From Balanoglossus misakiensis (lineage: Eukaryota; Hemichordata): a stretch of 64,000 nucleotides of DNA. Positions 40,899-50,800 of the stretch are shown here, piece after piece. The stretch is from assembly GCA_040954595.2 (NCBI GenBank), contig CM082596.2, positions 11,098,001 to 11,162,000 on the forward strand, read 5' to 3'. Under the pieces are notes generated by a model that had not been told where the DNA came from, searched no databases, and saw only the letters and a program-made list of their open reading frames with translations. The translations under genes and the position numbers were made by a program. Positions within the stretch are counted from its first letter, which is position 1; every line of letters begins with the position of its first letter.

Positions 40899-42503
40899 CA
40901 CTCGGCTGTTTCCACACCGGTTCACATCGATAATTTGGAGTTCGAACTTAGAAACCATCCTGAACGTGCATTTGTTGAATATCTGCTTAGCGGCCTACGC
41001 CACGGCTTCGACACCGGGGTGAGGGATCCTCCGTCCTCTACGTTTGTTTGTCCGAATCTACTATCAGCCCGCAACGAACCCGATGCAGTTACGGACTTGA
41101 TCAACACTGAGGTGAAGAAGGGGTTTTTGATCGGCCCCTTCGACGAACCACCGTTCCCATCGTATCGCTGCAGTCCTATCGGCATTGTCGAAAAGAAATA
41201 CTCTTCGAAAAAACGCTTAATCGTGGACTTGTCTTCGCCTCGTGACTTAGCTGATACCCCCAGCATTAACGACCTCATTGATAAAGACGAGTTCTCGTTA
41301 ACCTACGTGAAAGTTGACGATGCCATAGCCGCAATTCAAAGGGTTGGGGCTGGAGCCTGGCTGTGTAAAACAGATATTGTCGATGCCTTCAAGCTCATAC
41401 CTATTCACGAGTCTCTTTGGCACCTCTACGGGATTAAATGGGATGGCAGTTACTATTTCTTCGTCCGCCTGCCCTTTGGGTCACGCTCGAGTCCAAAGAT
41501 CTTCGATTGTCTGTCGTCTGCCGTCTGCTGGATCGCGCACCACAATTATGGCATCGACACAATTTTCCATTTGCTGGATGATTTCCTGACAGTCGATGCT
41601 CCATCTTTCGACGCGGACCGCACGATGGCCATCCTCACCCTGATCTTTCAGCGCTTAAGAATCCCTATTGCTCCGCACAAAACCGTCGGCCCAGCCACCT
41701 CACTCGAATACCTGGGAATAGTGTTAGACACCATCAAGATGCAAGCAAGATTGCCTCTTGACAAACTCAACCGCATGCGCGACTTACTAGACTCTTTCCT
41801 CAAGCGGAAATCGTGCACGAAACGGCAGCTACTAAGTCTATTAGGTCACCTGAACTTTGCATGCAGAGTTGTCACTCCCGGTCGTACCTTCATTTCACGG
41901 CTAATAGAACTGTCTAAGTCCGCTAAACATCTGAACCACTTCATCACCATTTCGGCAGAAAGCAAACGCGATTTACGAATGTGGCACTACCTCCTCTCTG
42001 AGTGGAACGGGATTTCCTTATTCCTGGAAACGACTATCACCCCAGCAGACAGCATGCAGCTCTTCACCGACGCGAGCGGTATTGGCCACGGCGGTTACTT
42101 CCACGGGAAATGGTTTCAGGAACGTTGGCAACACGGCTTGGACCCCCATGACGACCCAACGTTGTCAATTGCCTTTCGCGAACTATATCCCATAGTCGTG
42201 GCCTGTCTATTGTGGGGTTATAACTGGCGCCGTAAGCGCATCGTGTTCCATTGCGACAACATGGCCACGGTCCACATTATCAACAAAGGCCGTTCAAAGT
42301 CGGTCGCCATAATGAAACTCATGCGGAGACTCGTTATCACAGCAGCAACCAATAACTTCATGTTCCAGGCAGAGCATATCCCTGGTAAGCTGAATGTAAT
42401 TGCTGACTCTTTATCTCGCTTTCAGAACCAACGGTTTCGTCAGGAAGCCCCACACGCGTCTGCCACACCCTGCCAAATACCCTCCAACATAATGTTCGAC
42501 TGA
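40896..42503 (+). CDS. pol: Reverse transcriptase-RNase H polyprotein of the retrotransposon
   Basis: Converts the element RNA into DNA and degrades the RNA strand of the hybrid. The frame is open for 535 codons, in the same frame as gag. RT signatures in order: KKRLIVDLSSPRD, motif A CKTDIVDAF (about 41364-41390), LPFGSRSSP, the catalytic box LLDD (41571-41582, in place of the more usual YxDD), then LEYLGIVLD. RNase H follows with LFTDASGIGHGG (about 42060), FRELYPIVVA, HCDNMATVHIINKG (about 42250) and HIPGKLNVIADSLSR (about 42376-42420), so the acidic residues D, E, D and D are present. No in-frame AUG precedes the RT core; expression by readthrough from gag is the simplest reading. The 3' end overlaps the recombinase frame by about 97 nt. 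The domain itself looks intact. Confidence 0.93.
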   Translation, partial: LHSAVSTPVHIDNLEFELRNHPERAFVEYLLSGLRHGFDTGVRDPPSSTFVCPNLLSARNEPDAVTDLINTEVKKGFLIGPFDEPPFPSYRCSPIGIVEKKYSSKKRLIVDLSSPRDLADTPSINDLIDKDEFSLTYVKVDDAIAAIQRVGAGAWLCKTDIVDAFKLIPIHESLWHLYGIKWDGSYYFFVRLPFGSRSSPKIFDCLSSAVCWIAHHNYGIDTIFHLLDDFLTVDAPSFDADRTMAILTLIFQRLRIPIAPHKTVGPATSLEYLGIVLDTIKMQARLPLDKLNRMRDLLDSFLKRKSCTKRQLLSLLGHLNFACRVVTPGRTFISRLIELSKSAKHLNHFITISAESKRDLRMWHYLLSEWNGISLFLETTITPADSMQLFTDASGIGHGGYFHGKWFQERWQHGLDPHDDPTLSIAFRELYPIVVACLLWGYNWRRKRIVFHCDNMATVHIINKGRSKSVAIMKLMRRLVITAATNNFMFQAEHIPGKLNVIADSLSRFQNQRFRQEAPHASATPCQIPSNIMFD

Positions 42504-43497
42504 ACGAAGCTTTGGCAACCTTCCAGTCGGCATCACTCAGCCCAAGAACAGTTTCAACTTACAGCACAGGGGTTCGTGCGTGGCTTCGTTTCACGGCTTT
42601 GTTCAACATCAGAGGTCAGTCACCAAAATACCCACCAGCGTCAGAGGACTTTCTCATCTACTTTGTGGTTCACTGTGCTACGAACTGTCACCTTAAATAC
42701 ACCACTCTTCGCACCTACTTGGCTGCAATCCGGAATCATTACGTGCGTGCCGGTCTCAACAACCCTTTGGTGTCACAGCAAGGACAATTTCACCCTCGCC
42801 TTCATCTGGTCCTCAGGGGAATACTGCGACTCCAAGGTCAAGCATCACGTCCGCGACTCCCGATCACGCTAGACATTCTACAACGCTTATGTGTGCTACT
42901 ACGTCAGGGGATCTTTGGTCCATACGTCGATTTACTGCTGGAATCTGCCTTCCTGCTTGCCTTCTACGGTTTCCTCCGTTGCAGTGAATTTACATGCAGC
43001 ACTCGGGTTTTCAATCCAAAACTCCACCTGACCGTTAACGACATCAAGATCACCCAGGACAAGGCTCTCCAGAATGCGTGGTCATTCACATTAAGTCATC
43101 GAAAACCGATCAGTACCGGAAAGGATTCCACCTTCGGTTATTCCCAACATATACATCTGTGTGCCCAGTGGCGACGCTCGCAGGATTTTATGAAGTTCGC
43201 CAACAGATGCTTACAACCCCAACGGAGCCGTTTTTCCTGTTACCTGAAAGAGTGGCACTCGACCGTTCAACCTTCACATCTAGTCTCCGCTTGCTGTTGT
43301 CGCGCTTGGGCCTGCATCCTCAACACTTCGCTGGCCACTCTTTCCGCATCGGTGCAGCCACTTCAGCAGCCAGTGCCCATCTCCCAGACCACCTTATTCA
43401 GACTCTCGGCAGGTGGTCTAGTGACTGTTACCGTAGATATATTAGAACGCCCGAAGGACTTTTGCGTTCTGCCTTTAGAGCTTTGGCCTTTCAGTAG
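42407..43497 (+). pseudogene. Tyrosine recombinase of the retrotransposon, frameshifted
   Basis: This replaces a DDE integrase and would insert a circular DNA intermediate. The first part (open from 42407, another frame from RT) holds the N-terminal DNA-binding region (SPRTVSTYSTGVRAW, LRTYLAAIRNHY) and the first catalytic Arg in GFLRCSEF (about 42975). The second part lies in a different frame (43039-43497) and holds the Lys region IKSSKTDQ (about 43090), HSFRIG with the HxxR pair (H at 43336, R at 43345), LGRW, and the Tyr region CYRRYI (about 43423-43443). All catalytic positions are visible, but a one-base length change between about 43039 and 43085 separates them. It may be a real mutation or an assembly error. 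The upstream half contains no AUG, so expression would need frameshifting from RT. Confidence 0.85.
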
Positions 43498-43865
43498 TCT
43501 ACTTCCGTCTCCCCCTTACTAACCCCAGTGTGAGCCACGCAGGCCGGTACTCCCTCGGGTACCCTCTGCACCAATCCCTGGCTTCCATTGGAGTTCCAAC
43601 TGTGAGCCACAACTCACAGCCCATTTTGCCTTCCACCTGGGCCGACTCGACACCGTCCGTCCCCCAGGACCCCCACCATTGGACCGCACTACTTCCGGTG
43701 CCTCCAATGGATTCCCCCATACCTGCATCCACCTGGGCCGACCAGACCACGTCTGTCCCCCAGGACCCAACCCATTGGGCCGCACTACGCCTCCAATGGT
43801 TCCCTACCAACCTACTAACATCTCATGGGGGTCACTTCGGTCATGCTTCCCACAACCTCAGTTTG
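43498..43865 (+). other. 3' untranslated spacer of the retrotransposon with a 96-bp imperfect direct repeat
   Basis: GC-rich, non-coding by family comparison. CCACCTGGGCCGAC, then GTCCCCCAGGACCC, CATTGG, CCGCACTAC and CCTCCAATGG occur at 43633 and again at 43729, giving two tandem units 96 bp apart. Overlapping open frames on both strands reflect the lack of A/T here rather than genes. Confidence 0.7.
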
Positions 43866-44190
43866 GGCTATGGATTACATCCTGCCCCCCATTTCGTGCC
43901 ATAGGTCACCACCTAGTGCCTGGCCTACCACGGTTTCTGCAGCATGGTTTTCTCGTTCGCCCATGCCACGGGAGCGGAACCGAAGGGGCCCCTGCCCAAC
44001 CAGTTTTTTAGGTAGTTAGTTTGCAACTTACTGTATTAGATAGATAGGTTTGTTTGTTATTTATTGCCTTTTGTTCTTGCGCTTGCTTTGGTAGACATTT
44101 GTCTCTTTTGTTGGGGCTTTTCGCCTTGTTTTATTTGCATTAAATCTTCCTTCTTCCTACTTCCTTTGTCTGGCGTAGTACATTTACAAA
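43866..44190 (+). repeat. Split direct repeat B1 of the retrotransposon
   Basis: 325 bp starting GGCTATGGATTACATCC and ending GTAGTACATTTACAAA. It matches 44490-44814 at a constant 624-bp offset, and I see no difference by eye. It contains ATTAAA (44139-44144), a possible polyadenylation signal, and the octamer ATTTGCAT just before it. Confidence 0.93.
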
Positions 44191-44228
44191 ATAACAATCT
44201 GTGATATCACAGATTGGGTTTGTAAATG
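44181..44228. repeat. Palindrome across the B1/A2 junction
   Basis: A perfect 20-bp palindrome AATCTGTGATATCACAGATT (44196-44215) is flanked by outer inverted arms CATTTACAAA (44181-44190) and TTTGTAAATG (44219-44228), with spacers of 5 and 3 nt. The left outer arm is the last 10 bp of B1; the rest belongs to A2. Paired inverted arms are the usual form of a tyrosine-recombinase binding site. Confidence 0.85.
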
Positions 44229-44489
44229 TATGAAGCCTTCCCCTTATGGCTCCCCTGCCTTCCCTATCTCTTCTTCCTTTGTCTTTCCTTCCCCCTTCTT
44301 TTGCACTCGTCACCTGGCGTCCCCCCTCTACTCATTTGCATATCCTTTGTCTTATCCTCTAATTGCTCTCTCAATCTCCTCAGTTAGCGTCTTTGTCCGC
44401 GTCAGTGCGACAACCCAGCTATTCTCTCTCTGCATCCCGCCACCATCCCCTTTCACCACCTTTGTCCCTTTGGTCCGGCTCTCTGGTGT
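44191..44489 (+). repeat. A2 segment of the split direct repeat
   Basis: Unique sequence between B1 and B2; in an intact PAT/Ngaro-type element it would match A1 at the left end. Only its first bases, ATAAC, are also found at the element's left end (40221-40225), so A1 is otherwise lost. It is pyrimidine-rich and contains the octamer ATTTGCAT (about 44334). Confidence 0.75.
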
Positions 44490-44814
44490 GGCTATGGATT
44501 ACATCCTGCCCCCCATTTCGTGCCATAGGTCACCACCTAGTGCCTGGCCTACCACGGTTTCTGCAGCATGGTTTTCTCGTTCGCCCATGCCACGGGAGCG
44601 GAACCGAAGGGGCCCCTGCCCAACCAGTTTTTTAGGTAGTTAGTTTGCAACTTACTGTATTAGATAGATAGGTTTGTTTGTTATTTATTGCCTTTTGTTC
44701 TTGCGCTTGCTTTGGTAGACATTTGTCTCTTTTGTTGGGGCTTTTCGCCTTGTTTTATTTGCATTAAATCTTCCTTCTTCCTACTTCCTTTGTCTGGCGT
44801 AGTACATTTACAAA
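44490..44814 (+). repeat. Split direct repeat B2 (right end of the retrotransposon)
   Basis: Second copy of the 325-bp B repeat. It ends ACATTTACAAA, after which satellite resumes at 44815 with TTTAATTTCTTACG. It carries the same ATTAAA (44763-44768) and is the likely site of 3' processing of the element RNA. The apparent identity with B1 suggests a recent insertion. Confidence 0.93.
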
Positions 44815-47800
44815 TTTAATTTCTTACGTCATAAATGGAATTCAAAGAAACGTCACGTAACAGGATATGTATCGTTTCAAGGCTTTGTTTTGGAATAACG
44901 AATTCTCTACAAGATTTAAGTGGAACAGTCACAGAATGAAAACAAATATGGAAAGAGTTATGTCGGTATGTTGTAAGGGATAGATTAATATTGCAAATAA
45001 TTTAATTTCTTACATCATAAATGGAATTCAAAGAATGGTCACATAACGGGCCATGTTTTACTAAAAAGACTTATGTATAGTTTCAAGGCTTTGTTTTGGA
45101 ATAACGAATTCTCTCCAAGATTTAAGTTGAACAGTTACAGAATGAAAACAAATATTCAAATAGTTATGCCAGAATGTTGTAAGGGATAGATTAATATTGC
45201 AAATAATTTAATTTCTTACATCATAAATGGAATTCAAAGAATGGTCACATAACGGGCCATGTTTTACAAAAAGACTTTTGTATAGTTTCAAGGCTTTGTT
45301 TTGGAATAACGAATTCTCTACAGGATTTAAGTGGAACAGTCACAGAATGAAAACAAATATGGAAAGAGTTATGCTGGAATGTTGTAAGGGATAGATTAAT
45401 ATTGCAAATAATTTAATTTCTTACATCATAAAATGAATTCAAAGAATGGTCACATAACAGGATATGTTTTACTAAAAAGACTTATGTATAGTTACAAGGC
45501 TTTGTTTTGGAATAACGAATTCTCTACAAGATTTAAGTGGAACAGTCACAGAATGAAAACAAATATGGAAAGAGTTATGCTGGAATGTTATAAGGGATAG
45601 ATTAATATTGCAAATAATTTAATTTCTTACATCATAAAATGAATTCAAAGAATGGTCACATAACAGGATATGTTTTATTAAAAAGACTTATGTTATAGTT
45701 TCAAGGCTTTGTTTTGGAATAACGAATTCTCTACAAGATTTAAGTGGAACAGTCACAGAATGAAAACAAATATGGAAAGAGTTATGCCGGAATGTTGTAA
45801 GGAATAGATTAATATTGCAAATAATTTAATTTCTTACATCATAAATGGAATTCAAAGAAACGTCAAGTAACAGGATATGTATCGTTTCAAGGCTTTGTTT
45901 TGGAATAACGAATTCTCTACAAGATTTAAGTGGAACAGTCACAGAATGAAAACAAATATGGAAAGAGTTATGTCGGTATGTTGTAAGGGATAGATTAATA
46001 TTGCAAATAATTTAATTTCTTACATCATAAATGGAATTCAAAGAATGGTCACATAACGGGCCATGTTTTACTAAAAGACTTATGTATAGTTTCAAGGCTT
46101 TGTTTTGGAATAACGAATTCTCTCCAAGATTTAAGTTGAACAGTTACAGAATGAAAACAAATATTCAAATAGTTATGCCAGAATGTTGTAAGGGATAGAT
46201 TAATATTGCAAATAATTTAATTTCTTACATCATAAATGGAATTCAAAGAATGGTCACATAACGGGCCATGTTTTACAAAAAGACTTTTGTATAGTTTCAA
46301 GGCTTTGTTTTGGAATAACGAATTCTCTACAGAATTTAAGTGGAACAGTCACAGAATGAAAACAAATATGGAAAGAGTTATGCTGGAATGTTGTAAGGGA
46401 TAGATTAATATTGCAAATAATTTAATTTCTTACATCATAAAATGAATTCAAAGAATGGTCACATAACAGGATATGTTTTACTAAAAAGACTTATGTATAG
46501 TTACAAGGCTTTGTTTTGGAATAACGAATTCTCTAAAAGATTTAAGTGGAACAGTCACAGAATGAAAACAAATATGGAAAGAGTTATGCTGGAATGTTAT
46601 AAGGGATAGATTAATATTGCAAATAATTTAATTTCTTACATCATAAAATAAATTCAAAGAATGGTCACATAACAGGATATGTTTTACTAAAAAGACTTAT
46701 GTTATAGTTTCAAGGCTTTGTTTTGGAATAACGAATTCTCTACAAGATTTAAGTGGAACAGTCACAGAATGAAAACAAATATGGAAAGAGTTATGCCGGA
46801 ATGTTGTAAGGAATAGATTAATATTGCAAATAATTTAATTTCTTTCATCATAAATGGAATTCAAAGAAACGTCACGTAACAGGATATGTATCGTTTCAAG
46901 GCTTTGTTTTGGAATAACGAATTCTCTACAAGATTTAAGTGGAACAGCCACAGAATGAAAACAAATATGGAAAGAGTTATGCTGGAATGTTATAAGGGAT
47001 AGATTAATATTGCAAATAATTTAATTTCTTACATCATAAAATGAATTCAAAGAATGGTCACATAACAGGATATGTTTTACTAAAAAGACTTATGTTATAG
47101 ATTCAAGGCTTTGTTTTGGAATAACGAATTCTCTACAAGATTTAAGTGGAACAGTCACAGAATGAAAACAAATATGGAAAGAGTTATGCCGGAATGTTGT
47201 AAGGGATTGATTAATATTGCAAAAAATTTAATTTCTTACATCATAAATGGAATTCAAAGACAGGTCACGTAACAGGATATGTATAGTTTCAAGCCTTTTT
47301 TTTGAGTAACGAATTCTCTACAAGATTTAAGTGGAACAGTCACAGAATGAAAACAAATATGGAAAGAGTTATGCTGAAATGTTGTAACGGATAGATTAAT
47401 ATTGCATACAATTTAATTTCTTACATCATAAATGGAATTCAAATAATGGTCACATAACAGGATATGTTTTACTAAAAAGACTTATGTATAGGTTCAAGAA
47501 TTTGTGTTGAAATACCAAATTCTCTACAAGATTTAAGTGGAACAGTCACAGAATGAAAACAAATATAGAAAGAGTTATGCCTGAATGTTGTAAGGGATAG
47601 ATTAATATTGCAAATAATTTAATTTCTTATATCATAAATGGAATTCAAAGAATGGTCACATAACGGGCCATGTTTTAGTAAAAAGACTTATGTATAGTTT
47701 CAAGGCTTTGTTTTGGAATAACGAATTCTCTCCAAGATTTAAGTTGAACAGTTACAGAATGAAAACAAATATTCAAATAGTTATGTTGGAATGTTGTAAG

Positions 47801-50800
47801 GGATAGTCTAATATTGCAAATAATTTAATTTCTTACATCATAAATGGAATTCAAAGAATGGTCACATAACGGGCCATGTTTTACAAAAAGACTTAGTATG
47901 TATAGTTTCAAGGCTTTGTTTTGGAATAACGAATTCTCTACAGGATTTAAGTGGAACAGTCACAGAAAGAAAACAAATATGGAAAGAGTTATGCTGGAAT
48001 GTTGTAAGGGATAGATTAATATTGCAAATAATTTAATTTCTTACATCATAAAATGAATTCAAAGAATGGTCACATAACAGGATATGTTTTACTAAAAAGA
48101 CTTATGTATAGTTACAAGGCTTTGTTTTGGAATAACGAATTCTCTACAAGATTTAAGTGGAACAGTCACAGAATGAAAACAAATATGGAAAGAGTTATGC
48201 TGGAATGTTATAAGGGATAGATTAATATTGCAAATAATTTAATTTCTTACATCATAAAATGAATTCAAAGAATGGTCACATAACAGGATATGTTTTACTA
48301 AAAAGACTTATGTTATAGATTCAAGGCTTTGTTTTGGAATAACGAATTCTCTCCAAGATTTAAGTGGAACAGTTACAGAATGAAAACAAATATGGAAAGA
48401 GTTATGCCGGAATGTTGTAAGGGATAGATTAATATTGCAAAAAATTTAATTTCTTACATCATAAATGGAATTCAAAGACAGGTCACGTAACAGGATATGT
48501 ATAGTTTCAAGCGTTTGTTTTGGAGTAACGAATTCTCTACAAGATTTAAGTGGAACAGTCACAGAATGAAAACAAATATGGAAAGAGTTATGCTGAAATG
48601 TTGTAAGGGATAGATTAATATTGCATACAATTTAATTTCTTACATCATAAATGGAATTCAAATAATGGTCACATAACAGGATATGTTTTACTAAAAAGAC
48701 TTATGTATAGGTTCAAGAATTTGTGTTGAAATACCAAATTCTCTACAAGATTTAAGTGGAACAGTCACAGAATGAAAACAAATATAGAAAGAGTTATGCC
48801 TGAATGTTGTAAGGGATAGATTAATATTGCAAATAATTTAATTTCTTATATCATAAATGGAATTCAAAGAATGGTCACATAACGGGCCATGTTTTAGTAA
48901 AAAGACTTATGTATAGTTTCAAGGCTTTGTTTTGGAATAACGAATTCTCTACAGGATTTAAGTGGAACAGTCACAGAATGAAAACAAATATGGAAAGAGT
49001 TATGCTGGAATGTTGTAAGGGATAGATTAATATTGCAAATAATTTAATTTCTTACATCATAAAATGAATTCAAAGAATGGTCACATAACAGGATATGTTT
49101 TACTAAAAAGACTTATCGTATAGTTACAAGGCTTTGTTTTGGAATAACGAATTCTCTACAAGATTTAAGTGGAACAGTCACAGAATGAAAACAAATATGG
49201 AAAGAGTTATGCCGGAATGTTGTAAGGAATAGATTAATAGTGCAAATAATTTAATTTCTTACATCATAAATGGAATTCAAAGAAACGTCACGTAACAGGA
49301 TATGTATCGTTTCAAAGCTTTGTTTTGGAATAACGAATTCTCTACAAGATTTAAGTGGAACAGTCACAGAATGAAAACAAATATGGAAAGAGTTATGCTG
49401 GAATGTTATAAGGGATAGATTAATATTGCAAATAATTTAATTTCTTACATCATAAAATGAATTCAAAGAATGGTCACATAACAGGATATGTTTTACTAAA
49501 AAGACTTATGTTATAGATTCAAGGCTTTGTTTTGGAATAACGAATTCTCTACAAGATTTAAGTGGAACAGTCACAGAATGAAAACAAATATGGAAAGAGT
49601 TATGCCGGAATGTTGTAAGGGACAGATTAATATTGCAAAAAATTTAATTTCTTACATCATAAATGGAATTCAAAGACAGGTCACGTAACAGGATATGTAT
49701 AGTTTCAAGCCTTTTTTTGGAGTAACGAATTCTCTACAAGATTTAAGTGGAACAGTCACAGAATGAAAACAAATATGGAAAGAGTTATGCTGAAATGTTG
49801 TAACGGATAGATTAATATTGCATACAATTGAATTTCTTATATCATAAATGGAATTCAAATAATGGTCACATAACAGGATATGTTTTACTAAAAAGACTTA
49901 TGTATAGGTTCAAGAATTTGTGTTGAAATACCAAATTCTCTACAAGATTTAAGTGGAACAGTCACAGAATGAAAACAAATATAGAAAGAGTTATGCCTGA
50001 ATGTTGTAAGGGATAGATTAATATTGCAAACAATTTAATTTCTTATATCATAAATGGAATTCAAAGAATGGTCACATAACGGGCCATGTTTTAGTAAAAA
50101 GACTTATGTATAGTTTCAAGGCTTTGTTTTGGAATAACGAATTCTCTCCAAGATTTAAGTTGAACAGTTACAGAATGAAAACAAATATTCAAATAGTTAT
50201 GTTGGAATGTTGTAAGGGATAGTTTAATATTGCAAATAATTTAATTTCTTACATCATAAATGGAATTCAAAGAATGGTCACATAACGGGCCATGTTTTAC
50301 AAAAAGACTTAGTATGTATAGTTTCAAGGCTTTGTTTTGGAATAACGAATTCTCTACAGGATTTAAGTGGAACAGTCACAGAATGAAAACAAATATGGAA
50401 AGAGTTATGCTGGAATGTTGTAAGGGATAGATTAATATTGCAAATAATTTAATTTCTTACATCATAAAATGAATTCAAAGAATGGTCACATAACAGGATA
50501 TGTTTTACTAAAAAGACTTATGTATAGTTACAAGGCTTTGTTTTGGAATAACGAATTCTCTACAAGATTTAAGTGGAACAGTCACAGAATGAAAACAAAT
50601 ATGGAAAGAGTTATGCTGGAATGTTATAAGGGATAGATTAATATTGCAAATAATTTAATTTCTTACATCATAAAATAAATTCAAAGAATGGTCACATAAC
50701 AGGATATGTTTTACTAAAAAGACTTATGTTATAGTTTCAAGGCTTTGTTTTGGAATAACGAATTCTCTACAAGATTTAAGTGGAACAGTCACAGAATGAA

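Larger units (their letters stand above)
40221..44814 (+). mobile_element. Tyrosine-recombinase (DIRS/PAT/Ngaro-type) retrotransposon, 5'-truncated
   Basis: The element sits inside the satellite. The left flank GCAAATAA and right flank TTTAATTTC join to give the intact monomer sequence, so there is neither target duplication nor loss, as expected for recombinase-mediated insertion. The order is gag, RT-RNase H, tyrosine recombinase, then B1-A2-B2 split direct repeats, with no integrase or LTR. The left A1 repeat and the gag N-terminus are missing. Base composition is far less AT-rich than the satellite. Split direct repeats point to a PAT- or Ngaro-like group rather than DIRS-1, which has inverted ends; the exact clade needs a tree. 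Confidence 0.92.

Noticed and set aside
43499-44643. Several Pro/Gly-rich frames on both strands after the recombinase
   Set aside because: Low A/T content leaves few stops. They overlap each other, and two of them are the duplicated B repeat. No family features.
40221-44814. LTR retrotransposon (Gypsy or Copia)
   Set aside because: No LTRs, no target duplication, no aspartic protease or DDE integrase; a tyrosine recombinase and split direct repeats are present instead.
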